From Prochlorococcus sp. AG-402-A08 (GTDB lineage Bacteria; Cyanobacteriota; Cyanobacteriia; PCC-6307; Cyanobiaceae), in assembly GCA_003279585.1 (NCBI GenBank), contig QCHH01000011.1, forward strand, positions 1 to 43,475: DNA of 43,475 nucleotides. The letters run 5' to 3'. Positions 5,645 through 14,533 of the stretch are shown here, piece after piece (positions within the stretch are counted from its first letter, which is position 1; every line of letters begins with the position of its first letter). The notes beneath the pieces were generated by a model. It had not been told where the DNA came from, ran no database searches, and was given only the letters and a program-made list of their open reading frames with translations. The translations under genes and the position numbers were made by a program.

Positions 5645-7570
5645 TTACTTGGCTAACTCAGACAACTCACTAAGCTCAATCCATCTATCCTCATATTCTT
5701 GAATAAATTCAATAAGCTCTGCTAATTGATGACTAATTTCACTAATGTCTACATCACTATCAGTTATTTTTTTTTCTAAATAAATTTTCTGTTTTTCTAG
5801 AATTGGCAGTTTCAGGTCTAGCTCTTTTAATTCTCTAGCTTCTTTAAAACTCAATTTTCTCGTTTTATTTTCAGGATTAGATTTACTTTCTGATCCACGC
5901 TTATTTTGCGAATTATTGACTATCTTATCTCGTCCTTTTGTTTCATCATTTCGCTCCTCTAAAATTTTTTGTTCAAGAAATCGAGAGTAATTACCTTCAT
6001 ATCTTTGTAAGTGACCATTTTCAAAATTAAAAATTTTATCAATAGTTCGGTCAAGAAAATATCTATCATGCGAAACGACTACAACACACCCTTTGAAGTC
6101 TTCAAGAAAATCTTCTAGCACGCTTAGTGTTTGTATATCTAAATCATTCGTAGGTTCATCAAGCAACAATACGTTGGGAGCTTGTATGAGCATTTTACAG
6201 AGAGCAAGTCTTCTTTTTTCTCCTCCTGAAAGTTTAAGTATAGGGCTATGTTGCTGACTAGGTGGGAACAAGAATTTTTCTAAGAGTTGTGATGCGGTAA
6301 TTTGTTTTCCTCCATGATCAATTAGTAATGCAGCTTCCTCCACGAATTCGATAACTTTGCGGTTTAGACCATTCCCCTGATTTAAATCATTTGTATGTTG
6401 ATCGAGATAGCCGATATGAACGGTTTCTCCAAGTTTGATTTCCCCACTAGTAGGCAATCTTTTACCTGCAATTAGATCTAAAAGTGTCGATTTACCACTT
6501 CCATTAGGACCAATAATGCCTACTCGATCCTCAGGACTAAAGCTATAAGTGAAATCACATAAAAGATCCAAATTATTCTCTTTATCATTTAAAGAGAGTC
6601 CTACTCCTTCAGCTTCAATTGCAATTTTTCCAATTCTTCTACTTAATGAATTCATTTCTAATTTAGCTTTGACATGATTTTTAGGTTTCGCTTGCATTTC
6701 AGCAATCCTTTGAAGACGTGCTTTTTGTTTTGTACTTCTTGCCTTGGGACCTTGTCTTAACCAAGCTAATTCCTTTCTTAAAACACCCTGAAATTTTTTC
6801 TTTGTAGATGCCTCTGATTGTTCTTGTTCAACTTTTTGTTGAAGAAATTGACGATAATTTCCCGAATACTTGTGAGCTTCTCCGTTATTGATTTCGACCA
6901 TCCGAGTAGTAATGCGATCAAGAACATATCTATCGTGAGTGATCAAGACAAGAGCACCCTCATAATGGTCCAACCAATTTTGAAGCCATTCCACTGCAGA
7001 TGCATCTAGATGATTGGTAGGTTCATCAAGAAGTAAGACGTCAGGCTTAGAAACAAGTGCAGCCGCAAGTCCCACTCTTTTGCGGTATCCACCAGAAAGA
7101 TCTTTTACAGGCTTCTCTAAATCTTTTATACCTAGTCTTCTTAGAACATCTTGGCATTGTTGTTCTAAATTCCATGCCCCAGCGGCATCCATAAGTTCAC
7201 TCGCCTCACCAAGTTTTTTCAAAAGGTCTTCATCTTCTGGACTTTGAGCAATTTTTCTACTTAGCTGACTGAAATTAAGTAATAATTTTCTTTTTTCTCC
7301 ACACCCTTCAAGAACTTCTTCCAAAATACTTTTTTCACTGTTGTAACTTGTTTCTTGCCCAACTAAAGATATCCGCAAAGATGATAAACATCTCCTTTCT
7401 CCTTCCATCAAAGGTTCTATTCCTGCAATGACTCTCAAAAGTGTTGACTTGCCAGATCCATTTGGACCAATCAAACCAAGTCTCTCTTTTTTATTTATAT
7501 GAAGATCTAAATTTTTAAAAAGATTTTTTATTCCAAAGTCTGTTGAAGCATTAACAAGACTAATCAACAC
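5645..7570 (-). CDS. uup: ABC-F family ATPase (Uup-like), 641 aa
   Basis: This is a soluble protein with two ABC ATPase domains and no membrane segment, the ABC-F layout. Domain 1 has Walker A GPNGSGKST (35-43), signature LSGGYRKR (158-165) and Walker B VLLLDEPTNHLD (178-189). Domain 2 has GPNGSGKST near 352-360, LSGGEKRR and VLLLDEPTNDLD. They are joined by a basic linker rich in Lys, Arg and Gln, and the C-terminus (about 565-641) is a charged coiled coil as in Uup. ABC-F proteins act on ribosomes or, for Uup, on DNA structures. The start is GTG. The Uup subgroup is inferred from the C-terminal coiled coil. Confidence 0.9.
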   Translation of the reverse strand: MLISLVNASTDFGIKNLFKNLDLHINKKERLGLIGPNGSGKSTLLRVIAGIEPLMEGERRCLSSLRISLVGQETSYNSEKSILEEVLEGCGEKRKLLLNFSQLSRKIAQSPEDEDLLKKLGEASELMDAAGAWNLEQQCQDVLRRLGIKDLEKPVKDLSGGYRKRVGLAAALVSKPDVLLLDEPTNHLDASAVEWLQNWLDHYEGALVLITHDRYVLDRITTRMVEINNGEAHKYSGNYRQFLQQKVEQEQSEASTKKKFQGVLRKELAWLRQGPKARSTKQKARLQRIAEMQAKPKNHVKAKLEMNSLSRRIGKIAIEAEGVGLSLNDKENNLDLLCDFTYSFSPEDRVGIIGPNGSGKSTLLDLIAGKRLPTSGEIKLGETVHIGYLDQHTNDLNQGNGLNRKVIEFVEEAALLIDHGGKQITASQLLEKFLFPPSQQHSPILKLSGGEKRRLALCKMLIQAPNVLLLDEPTNDLDIQTLSVLEDFLEDFKGCVVVVSHDRYFLDRTIDKIFNFENGHLQRYEGNYSRFLEQKILEERNDETKGRDKIVNNSQNKRGSESKSNPENKTRKLSFKEARELKELDLKLPILEKQKIYLEKKITDSDVDISEISHQLAELIEFIQEYEDRWIELSELSELAK

Positions 7571-7778
7571 GGCTTACGTCCTCACGTCCATAACTAAAAC
7601 TACCTCATAAATATTAACTCCCTTAGTCCTCCTGATCTTTTTCAAAGCTTGAACATGAAATTAATAAATAAATTCTGTTATTTCTCTACAGCTAACACAG
7701 TCTATTTAAATAGTTCCATCAACTAAGGAAAAATGTAATCTATCTGCAAGAGAAGAGAGCATAATCAAGAAACTTAGC

Positions 7779-7988
7779 TTAGCGAAAGAAATTGCAGTAC
7801 TGCTCAACCCTTGAGCTGACCCTACCAGAATCTTTTAAGCCTAATAACCTTGCGGCATCACCACCATTAATTTCGACTGCATAGTATCGTCCACAAATAT
7901 TTTTGGTTTCATAAATTCGATCATCAGAGTTTACTGCCATCGGAAACATAAGAGAAAAAGATAGCGCCATGAGAAAGATACGGTTCAT
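7779..7988 (-). CDS. Small exported protein, 69 aa
   Basis: The first 21 residues (MNRIFLMALSFSLMFPMAVNS) form a signal peptide with a basic start and a hydrophobic core, probably cleaved near VNS-DD. The mature part of about 48 residues has two cysteines (one in NICGRYY, one in EQYCNFF) that could form a disulfide in the periplasm. No family is recognised. It lies behind the ABC-F gene on the same strand but upstream of it by 208 bases, so it has its own promoter or shares one weakly. Confidence 0.6.
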   Translation of the reverse strand: MNRIFLMALSFSLMFPMAVNSDDRIYETKNICGRYYAVEINGGDAARLLGLKDSGRVSSRVEQYCNFFR

Positions 7989-8058
7989 TATTTTATTTAT
8001 GAGATAGAAAAATTTTTCAGAGGCTTTTAAGAGTAAGATCTTACATAATTATTTATAC

Positions 8059-8445
8059 ATGCTAAGAATAAAGATGAATTTTTTAGAGAGAGTTCTTTCA
8101 AATTACTTTCTGGCTTGGAGTCAGATTTTTAATTATAAAGATAAAACAAGTAGAATACCTTTTTGGCACTTTTTTATTCTAGATGGGTTAATAGGAGCTG
8201 TGGTTTCAATACTATCTGATAACAACCTTGCTAATGATCCAAATGATTTTTACCCCATCGCTGATGGATATGACTGGAGTTATTTGTATTATTTGTATAG
8301 CATTCCATCTTTGTTAGTTTTTATAGCTTTATCAATCAGGAGGCTAAGAGATATAGGTAAGGAGAACTTAGTTTTATGGGCATTTGTTTCATTTATTCCT
8401 TTCTACAATCTTTATATATTTGCCCAACCATCCTCTGAAAAATAA
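8059..8445 (+). CDS. DUF805 family membrane protein, 128 aa
   Basis: The protein shows the DUF805 pattern: an N-terminal RIPFWHFFILDGLIG, a central helix with IPSLLVFIALSIRRLRDIGK (the conserved RRLxDxGK), and a last helix with FIPFYNLYIFAQPS. Three or four membrane helices are predicted. DUF805 proteins (YhaH type) are small inner-membrane proteins of unknown function, often found singly and often acquired. The start at 8059 gives a short MLRIK extension; MNFLERVL at 8074 is an equally good start, with an AAAGA element before it. The neighbours give no hint of its job. Confidence 0.82.
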   Translation: MLRIKMNFLERVLSNYFLAWSQIFNYKDKTSRIPFWHFFILDGLIGAVVSILSDNNLANDPNDFYPIADGYDWSYLYYLYSIPSLLVFIALSIRRLRDIGKENLVLWAFVSFIPFYNLYIFAQPSSEK

Positions 8446-8492
8446 ATGAAGTCTTATAAAATTAAAAGCATTATTTAGTTTTCTTTTAATAC

Positions 8493-8789
8493 TCATTTCC
8501 TACCCTTAAAAGTTCTAGGATAAGGGATATCAAGAGCATTAAACCTTCTCAATTTTTTACTACTCATGTAACGCTTATAAAACAAGTCGAAAAGTCTCGA
8601 CACTCCTAACCAAGATAGAATACAACTTATAATTATCCTTGCGCCTTCAGTTGAAGCAAGCCAATAGATAATAGGATCTACTATAAGATTAATACTAATT
8701 ATAAAACCTATAAACAAAGAAAAAATAAGACACGCTATTGCTAATAAAGCTCTAATTATTTTTTTTGTGTTGGAATTTTTCATACCCAA
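8493..8789 (-). CDS. Membrane protein of unknown function, 98 aa
   Basis: A short basic N-terminus (MKNSNTKK) is followed by two or three hydrophobic segments, at about residues 12-33, 34-45 and 48-66 with GARIIISCILSWLGV, and a basic C-terminal tail (YKRYMSSKKLRRF...RTFKGRK) that should be cytoplasmic. The second codon ATG (MGMKN) or the third residue may be the true start. It is convergent with the DUF805 gene. No domain is recognised. Confidence 0.55.
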   Translation of the reverse strand: MGMKNSNTKKIIRALLAIACLIFSLFIGFIISINLIVDPIIYWLASTEGARIIISCILSWLGVSRLFDLFYKRYMSSKKLRRFNALDIPYPRTFKGRK

Positions 8790-9140
8790 ATGCTTGAAAT
8801 CGTATTAAGAATCCATACTTTCCATTCTCAAGCAAGATAGATAGTAAAGGAATTTGAATGTAATAAAAGTTGATTCACCTTTAATCTTGAATATATAGAA
8901 TTTACAGATGAAATAATAGAAAAGCCAAAGACAGACATTAAAATTTGATTTCAATTTAGATTAAATTCAAATCAACTACTTTTAATAGGTATAGCTATTG
9001 AAGATGGGTTAGATACTTACATAGCAATCAGGTGGCGAGCTTACGTTCATTCATCTAAATATAAAAATTACTTATAGCCAAATTTTTTAAAGTTTACAAA
9101 CTGATCTTAAAAGGTAATTTAGGTTAGCTACGTTTAGCTA
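8790..9140. other. Non-coding gap, possible gene remnant
   Basis: An AT-rich stretch of 350 bases. The plus strand at about 8960-9077 has an open frame without a start codon that ends IEDGLDTYIAIRWRAYVHSS then a few residues and a TAG, which looks protein-like and may be the end of a lost gene. No family is recognised, and nothing else in the gap stands out. Confidence 0.3.
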
Positions 9141-9344
9141 ATGGCATTTCATCATTCTGTCGAGGAAACGATGTCAGATCTTATATGTCATATGCTTAAA
9201 AGAACCGACCATCTCAATACTGGAGATCAATTAGCTATTAGTCAAGAATACAGAGAATGGATTAAATGTATAAACACTAAAGACCTTGTTCCACAAAACA
9301 TACTCTTTATAAATACATCTACTTTTGGGAAAAATATTCAATAA
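9141..9344 (+). CDS. Hypothetical protein, 67 aa
   Basis: The ORF encodes a soluble protein with an N-terminal half of likely helices (HHSVEETMSDLICHMLKRTD) and a polar C-terminal half. There is no signal, membrane segment or recognised motif. An internal ATG at residue 11 is a possible alternative start. The flanking gaps contain gene remnants, so this may be a recent or decaying gene. Confidence 0.4.
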   Translation: MAFHHSVEETMSDLICHMLKRTDHLNTGDQLAISQEYREWIKCINTKDLVPQNILFINTSTFGKNIQ

Positions 9345-9688
9345 GAAGAATCACTTCTTTATAGTAGAAAAGTTCCTAAACTTTTTCGGCCACCAATTCA
9401 CTTAAAATCATTTGATAGGGATGGAATCAATTATTGGATAATGAGGAGTGAACCTAATGCAGATTGATTAACATGAATTAATCTGGCAGATTTCAGCTTA
9501 TTCATATACATAAAGTCAAATGTTCTATCTTTAGAAATAGATTTAGACTCACAAAAATAAGCTTACAAGTTTTAGCGAGCTTTATTTTTGAGATCACAAC
9601 TTTCAATGAAGAAAAAGTCAAAGATTTTCTTTAATTGCATAAAAAATAGAAAAATCTGGCGAAAATCAAATTTAATGTTCAAAAAATT
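9345..9688. other. Gap with gene remnants before the amino-acid transporter
   Basis: This stretch holds an EVE-domain fragment (9420-9467, listed apart). Behind it, at about 9483-9635, there is an open frame of about 50 codons without a start, reading SGRFQLIHIHKVKC and later FIFEITTFNEEKVKDFL, that may be part of a lost gene. The last 60 bases should hold the transporter promoter; no clear -10/-35 pair or NtcA site (GTA-N8-TAC) was found. Confidence 0.4.
9420..9467 (+). pseudogene. Remnant of an EVE-domain protein gene (N-terminus)
   Basis: The plus strand reads DGINYWIMRSEPNAD followed by a TGA. This corresponds to the first residues of the intact EVE-domain protein encoded at 14534 (DNEISYWLMKSEPDAY), where YW-M-SEP is the hallmark N-terminal strand of the EVE fold. 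The rest of the domain is not recognisable after the stop, and no start codon lies in frame. The piece is short but the match covers 11 of about 15 positions with conservative changes, so a decayed paralogue is the best explanation. Confidence 0.55.
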
Positions 9689-10735
9689 ATGCGTCGATTA
9701 GTATCAGGAATAGTTGGTCTAGCTGCTCTATTAGCTGGTTGTGCAACCACAAATCAAGACAATAGTTCTAGACTTAACCTAATAAAAAATCGCAATGAGT
9801 TGATTTGTGGAGTAAGTGGAAAGATTCCTGGATTTAGCTTTCTCAAAAGTGATGGTAGTTATCAAGGACTAGATGTCGATATATGTAAAGCATTTGCTGC
9901 TGCAATTATTGGAGATTCGGAAAAAATCCAATATAGACCTCTTACTGCAGCAGAAAGATTCACTGCTATTAAAACAGGGGAAATTGATATTTTATCGAGA
10001 AATACCACTTTTACTCTAAGTAGAGATTCCTTAGGAGGTAACGGATTAACTTTTGCACCAGTTGTTTTCCATGATGGTCAGGGATTGATGGTCAAGAGTG
10101 AAAGTGGAATTGACAGTCTTAGAGATCTTGCAAATAAATCTATATGTGTAGGTTCAGGCACAACTACTGAGCAAAATATAAATGATGCATTTGAGAGTGC
10201 ATCACTGCCTTATACACCCATCAAATATCAAGATCTTAATCAAGTAGTGGCTGGTTATTTACAGGGTCGTTGTTCAGCCATGACTTCTGATCGTTCCCAA
10301 TTAGCAGCAGCCAGATCTGGTTTTAAGAATCCAAAAGAACATATTATTCTTGATGATGTATTAAGCAAGGAGCCCCTTGCTCCAGCTTCCGATGGCCAAG
10401 ATCAGAAACTAGCTGATGCCATGAGATGGGTTGTTTTTGCCCTTATATCGGCAGAAGAGCAAGGGATCACAAAATCAAATATTGATGAGAAAGTACAAAT
10501 TGCAAAGAATAATCCTCAATTAAAACCTTTAAGAAGATTTCTAGGTATTGATGGAGGACTAGGAGAAAAAATTGGTCTTAGCAATGACTTTGTAGTTAAA
10601 GTAATTAGCTCAACTGGCAATTATGGAGAGATTTACGAAAGACATTTAGGACAAAATAGCGAGGTACCTATTCCAAGAGGACAAAATGAGTTATATAAAA
10701 AAGGAGGTGTACATATTTCACCACCATTTAACTAA
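9689..10735 (+). CDS. natF: Polar amino-acid ABC transporter, substrate-binding lipoprotein, 348 aa
   Basis: This is a family 3 solute-binding protein. The N-terminus MRRLVSGIVGLAALLAGCATT is a lipoprotein signal with lipobox LAGC and Cys18 as the lipid anchor. The mature part has the family's opening RNELICGVSGKIPGFSF, then GSYQGLDVDICKAFAAAI, RPLTAAERFTAIKTGEIDIL and SICVGSGTTTEQN. It captures amino acids in the periplasm for the permeases encoded directly behind. The best fit is the Nat-II/BztA/AapJ group for acidic and neutral polar amino acids. The symbol is by analogy to the Anabaena N-II system; the substrate range here is inferred. Confidence 0.9.
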   Translation: MRRLVSGIVGLAALLAGCATTNQDNSSRLNLIKNRNELICGVSGKIPGFSFLKSDGSYQGLDVDICKAFAAAIIGDSEKIQYRPLTAAERFTAIKTGEIDILSRNTTFTLSRDSLGGNGLTFAPVVFHDGQGLMVKSESGIDSLRDLANKSICVGSGTTTEQNINDAFESASLPYTPIKYQDLNQVVAGYLQGRCSAMTSDRSQLAAARSGFKNPKEHIILDDVLSKEPLAPASDGQDQKLADAMRWVVFALISAEEQGITKSNIDEKVQIAKNNPQLKPLRRFLGIDGGLGEKIGLSNDFVVKVISSTGNYGEIYERHLGQNSEVPIPRGQNELYKKGGVHISPPFN

Positions 10736-10753
10736 AAAGATTTTTTAAGGGGA

Positions 10754-11653
10754 ATGAAAATAAATCAAAAAATATTTTTGCAATTTGGAATATGTATTAT
10801 CCTTTTTGGTTTGATTGGGATATTAATTAATAATTTAATCATAAATCTAATAAGAACAGGTCTTGGTTTCAATTTTAGCTGGCTTTTAAAACCAGCAAGT
10901 TTTGCTTTAGCAGAACATCCCTTACCTTATACCTCTTCAGATAGTTATACTTGGGCATTAATTATAGGTTGGCTCAACAGTCTTAAAGTTATTTTCTCAT
11001 CATTAATATTAGCTACTTTTTTGGGAACACTAATAGGCTTTGCAAGAACAGGTAAAAACGCATTACTAGGTCTCATTTCGGCTGGTTACATAACAATAAT
11101 CAGACAAACGCCTCTCTTACTTCAGCTGATGTTTTGGTATTTTGTTGGGTTCCTAGGTTTAAAAGACAATATGTTTATCCAAATAAAAAATATATTTAAT
11201 ATTTCAAATCAAGGAGTAGAGTTTTCAGGATTAAATTTTTCCTCGGAGTTTCTAGCATTATTAATGGGTCTTAGTATATTTACGAGTGCTTATATAGCAG
11301 AGGTAATACGAGGAGGTATTCTTTCTGTTCCTCGAGGGCAATGGGAAGCCTTTAGGAGCTTGGGGCTTTCAGAAAGCAAAGGACTAATCCGCATAATAAT
11401 TCCTCAGGCATTACCAGCAATCATTCCAGGATTGACAAGTCAATATCTTAATCTTGCTAAAAATAGCACTTTGGCAATCGCAGTTGGCTATTCAGATATT
11501 TACGCAATTAATGATACTATTATTAATCAAACAGGAAGGGCTATCGAGTGTTTTATTATATTATTAGTTAGTTTTCTGCTGTTAAATTTATTGATAACTA
11601 ATATCATGGAACTCATAAACAGATTAATTTTAAAATCACGACAATACAGTTAA
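10754..11653 (+). CDS. natG: Amino-acid ABC transporter permease 1, 299 aa
   Basis: A HisM-type inner membrane permease. The core has about six helices, and the conserved family motif lies at ASAYIAEVIRGG-like TSAYIAEVIRGGILSVPRGQ (about residues 177-196), followed by WEAFRSLGLSESKGLIRIIIPQALP, the EAA loop that docks onto the ATPase. IRQTPLLLQLMFWY marks the usual N-terminal helix. An AAGGGGA element precedes the ATG. It begins 18 bases after natF and ends 3 bases before the second permease. It forms a heterodimer with that protein, as in the Bzt and Aap systems. Confidence 0.9.
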   Translation: MKINQKIFLQFGICIILFGLIGILINNLIINLIRTGLGFNFSWLLKPASFALAEHPLPYTSSDSYTWALIIGWLNSLKVIFSSLILATFLGTLIGFARTGKNALLGLISAGYITIIRQTPLLLQLMFWYFVGFLGLKDNMFIQIKNIFNISNQGVEFSGLNFSSEFLALLMGLSIFTSAYIAEVIRGGILSVPRGQWEAFRSLGLSESKGLIRIIIPQALPAIIPGLTSQYLNLAKNSTLAIAVGYSDIYAINDTIINQTGRAIECFIILLVSFLLLNLLITNIMELINRLILKSRQYS

Positions 11654-11656
11654 TAC

Positions 11657-12691
11657 ATGTTGAAAATCAATACAGATTCAATAATAATTTCCTTTAAAAA
11701 CTTAAGGAAGATCTTATTTTCAAATTTATTCAATTCTATTATTACTTTGCTCATTATTGTATTAATTAGTGTAAGTTGTGTGAATACTTTTGAATGGCTC
11801 ATATTTAAGGCTGATTGGAAAGTTGTAATATCAAATCTTCCTTTATATGCATTTGGCAGTTTTCCACCGAATGAACAATGGAGACCTGCTACTTGGATTA
11901 TTAGTCTTCTTTCACTCAGCATCTTTACTCTGTGCGGCCCTGAATGGAGATGGCTACGTAAAAATCTACTAATTATATGGGTAGGGACAATACCCTTAGG
12001 TCTATATTTACTTTATGGAGGGATTGGCTTATCACCTATAATGAGTAGACATTGGGGTGGATTAACTCTAACTATACTTTTAACCGTTTGCAGCTCGTTC
12101 TTATCATTACCTTTTGGAATAGTTTTGGCACTATGTCGACAAAGTTCATTACCATTAATTCAGAAGGTAAGCTCAATGTATATAGATGGTATGAGAGCAA
12201 TTCCTCTTATTGCAGTGCTTTTCTTTGGTCAACTACTAATACCTTTATTTCTTCCAGTTGGACTAGAGATTGATCGTGTTTGGAGAGCTATCTTAGCGTT
12301 CACTCTTTTTGTCTCTGCCTACATAGCGGAAGATATTCGTGGAGGACTGCAGTCAATCCCCAACACTCAAATAGAGGCAGCCAATAGCCTTGGCCTTAAC
12401 CAATACCAAATCATTCAATTCGTATTAATTCCTCAAGCTTTACGTATTGCATTACCTGCTCTCACTAATCAATCTATTGGACTTTTTCAAAATACATCTT
12501 TAATGGCTATTTTGGGATTAGTGGAGTTACTAGGTGTAGGCAGAAGTATCCTGGCTAATCCAGAATTTATTGGTCAATATATTGAAGTTTATGTTTGGCT
12601 AGCATGTGTCTATTGGATGGTTTGTACAATCATGGCGGTTCTAGCAAGACATCTAGAACAAAGAATGACCATTAATCAAGCTAATTTCTGA
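11657..12691 (+). CDS. natH: Amino-acid ABC transporter permease 2, 344 aa
   Basis: The partner permease of the previous gene. It has a longer N-terminal part (about 120 residues with three or four helices) before the conserved core, as is usual for BztC/AapM-type subunits. The core carries MRAIPLIAVLFFGQLLI, then VSAYIAEDIRGGLQSIPNTQ and IEAANSLGLNQYQIIQFVLI, the EAA loop that contacts the ATPase. It starts 3 bases after natG and ends 6 bases before the ATPase gene. Typical picocyanobacterial systems of this type take up acidic and neutral amino acids. Confidence 0.9.
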   Translation: MLKINTDSIIISFKNLRKILFSNLFNSIITLLIIVLISVSCVNTFEWLIFKADWKVVISNLPLYAFGSFPPNEQWRPATWIISLLSLSIFTLCGPEWRWLRKNLLIIWVGTIPLGLYLLYGGIGLSPIMSRHWGGLTLTILLTVCSSFLSLPFGIVLALCRQSSLPLIQKVSSMYIDGMRAIPLIAVLFFGQLLIPLFLPVGLEIDRVWRAILAFTLFVSAYIAEDIRGGLQSIPNTQIEAANSLGLNQYQIIQFVLIPQALRIALPALTNQSIGLFQNTSLMAILGLVELLGVGRSILANPEFIGQYIEVYVWLACVYWMVCTIMAVLARHLEQRMTINQANF

Positions 12692-12697
12692 GAATTC

Positions 12698-13444
12698 ATG
12701 GAACCTATTGTTGTTGCGAAGAATCTCACCAAGTCGTACACAAAAGGATTACGAGCTCTTGATAATGTTTCTCTTACAGTTGATCAAGGGAAAGTCTTAG
12801 TAGTCATGGGACCCTCTGGCTCAGGGAAAAGTACTTTAATAAGGACTTTCAATGGTCTTGAAACCTTTGATAAAGGAGAACTAAATATTTTAGGAATAAC
12901 AGTTGATTCGACTCATGATGAAAGGAAAATCCAAAAAATAAGAAGAAGAGTAGGGATGGTATTTCAACAATTCAATTTATTCCCACATTTATCAATCCTT
13001 GAAAATATCACTCTCGCACCAGTACAGGTGCAAAAACGTCGTCAAATTGAAGCTGAAGAACATGGCATGTATCTCTTGAGTCAAATGGGAATAGATTCTC
13101 ATGCCAGAAAATATCCAAATCAACTTAGTGGAGGAGAACAGCAAAGAGTAGCCATTGCTAGGGCTTTAGCATTAAAGCCTGAATTACTTTTATTCGATGA
13201 ACCTACTAGTGCTCTAGACCCAGAGAGAATCAACGAAGTACTCGATGCAATGAGAAAGCTTGCTGAACAAGGCATGACAATGGTTGTGGTAACACATGAA
13301 ATTAGCTTTGCTAAAGACGTAAGTGATCGAGTTTTATTTTTGGATTCAGGTAAAGTAATAGAAACATCTCCTCCAGATATTTTCTTTTCTAACGCTAGAC
13401 ATGAAAGAAGTAGGAAATTTCTAAATCAGCTTGATAAAAATTAG
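12698..13444 (+). CDS. bgtA: Amino-acid ABC transporter ATPase, 248 aa
   Basis: A PAAT-family ABC ATPase of normal length. It has Walker A GPSGSGKST (residues 36-44), Q-loop MVFQQFNLFPHLS, signature LSGGEQQRVAIARAL, Walker B LLLFDEPTSALDPE and the switch histidine in VVVTHEISFAKDVSD. It drives the two permeases encoded before it. In Anabaena one ATPase of this type (BgtA) serves the N-II and basic amino-acid systems, which is why I use this symbol by analogy. It is the last gene of the operon; no strong terminator is seen behind it, only an A-rich stretch. Confidence 0.92.
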   Translation: MEPIVVAKNLTKSYTKGLRALDNVSLTVDQGKVLVVMGPSGSGKSTLIRTFNGLETFDKGELNILGITVDSTHDERKIQKIRRRVGMVFQQFNLFPHLSILENITLAPVQVQKRRQIEAEEHGMYLLSQMGIDSHARKYPNQLSGGEQQRVAIARALALKPELLLFDEPTSALDPERINEVLDAMRKLAEQGMTMVVVTHEISFAKDVSDRVLFLDSGKVIETSPPDIFFSNARHERSRKFLNQLDKN

Positions 13445-13587
13445 CGATAACCAATTAATAAAAAAAAGGTAAATAATTGTTTTTTGTTAAAACAGATAGA
13501 GTTGCTTTATGGATGGAATAGAAAGAATACAAATAATTCAAATTTTTTTGCAGCAAAAGATCTTTTATTAACGCAAAAATCTTAATT

Positions 13588-13776
13588 TTATACTGCTATA
13601 TCTTCTCGCAAACCTCTATCCCTACTCCCTTTAAACCATACAGGTCTTGGGAGAAGTTCATTCTCTGGATATAAGTGACCTGTCTCTAAATAAGGCTTCT
13701 CAAGGGTTGAAGCTTCTGCAAGAACTGCTTTATATTCCTCCATTGAAAGAACATTTCGAGAAGATTTAGAAGTCAT
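13588..13776 (-). CDS. Hypothetical protein, 62 aa
   Basis: A soluble, charged protein. The N-terminal half may be helical (SMEEYKAVLAEASTLEKPYL) and the C-terminal half carries LYPENELLPRPVWFKGSRD, an uncommon segment rich in Pro, Trp and Arg that looks conserved. I recognise no domain. The ORF reads well codon by codon and is followed by an AT-rich spacer facing the transporter operon. It is probably a real picocyanobacterial gene of unknown function. Confidence 0.55.
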   Translation of the reverse strand: MTSKSSRNVLSMEEYKAVLAEASTLEKPYLETGHLYPENELLPRPVWFKGSRDRGLREDIAV

Positions 13777-13906
13777 AGTGCTTGGTCTTTTTATAGATAA
13801 TGAACCAACAATCAGATAATGACGTTCACAGCGAGCTTTTCCTAAAGAATATGTGGGAGATCAGAAATATTAGATGAGATTATGTTTTACATCAGAGTGA
13901 AGCTAG

Positions 13907-14092
13907 CTACGTATTCCTTCTATCACCAAGTAAAATCGTGACATTTATTCGACGATTTTCATATCCTTCTTTGAATTCATAACTATCAGTTTCATGAAAT
14001 AAATTTGAATTGAAGATAACTGCACGGTTTTCGTTATATGGAATCACTTTTGTATTACCTTTACTTTTTTTGAATTCTTCTCGTATATTTTG
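13907..14092 (-). pseudogene. Remnant of a 2-oxoglutarate/Fe(II) oxygenase, C-terminus
   Basis: The open frame has no start codon and begins after a TAA. It reads REEFKKSKGNTKVIPYN, then ENRAVIFNSNLFHETDSYEF, then KEGYENRRINVTILLG and a stop. In 2OG-Fe(II) oxygenases and related proteins of picocyanobacteria and cyanophages, the C-terminal part has NRAVIFNSxLFHxTD, giving the distal iron-binding histidine, and NRRINVTxLxG, giving the arginine that holds the cosubstrate. About 60 residues remain of a protein that is normally well over 150. The assignment is by motif memory. Confidence 0.5.
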
Positions 14093-14257
14093 TTATTGTT
14101 TATCTGATTTTTTCTATATATTTTATTCCTGTTAAAGAAAAAGTAAAGAACGTACATAGATAAATCCTTTCTAAGTGATCTAGACATATTAAAGATTTCT
14201 TCTTAAAGGTTTGCTACTACAACGCCTCAAATACTGCCTTTATCTATTGAGCTATAA

Positions 14258-14410
14258 CTCGTAAATATTATAGAGAAAGAAGAATTCAAGTTCAATACAA
14301 ATCTCTCAGACAGAGACATAAGACAAATTAAAGCTACTTCTCAGGGAATGACAACTTATCAATACGAGTTATTCCTAAAAGAGAATCGTATTAAACCATC
14401 TAAATATTAA
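14258..14410 (+). pseudogene. Possible gene remnant, 50 codons without start
   Basis: After a TAA the frame is open for 50 codons and reads EEFKFNTNLSDRDIRQIKA then SQGMTTYQYELFLKENRIKP before its stop. The second half is strongly protein-like. There is no ATG, GTG or TTG near the beginning; an internal ATG would give only 23 residues. No family is recognised. Confidence 0.25.
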
Positions 14411-14533
14411 TAAGTCGATATCTAGCGATCAGTTTTATTAGTTTCGAAAGTTAGGTACTCTTGTAAGAGGCTTGGATCGCTAATCTAAGAGTTATTCAAA
14501 CTTTATTTAAACCCTACAAATCCGCCAAGATCA

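Larger units (their letters stand above)
13777..14533. other. Long gap with gene remnants
   Basis: 757 bases without an intact gene. It holds a minus-strand remnant of a 2-oxoglutarate oxygenase (13907-14092) and a plus-strand open frame without start (14258-14410). The remaining sequence is AT-rich. The last 100 bases should contain the promoter of the EVE gene. Confidence 0.5.

Noticed and set aside
8960-9077. Open frame ending TYIAIRWRAYVHSS
   Set aside because: It has no start codon and no recognised family; it is only mentioned as a possible remnant in the gap entry.
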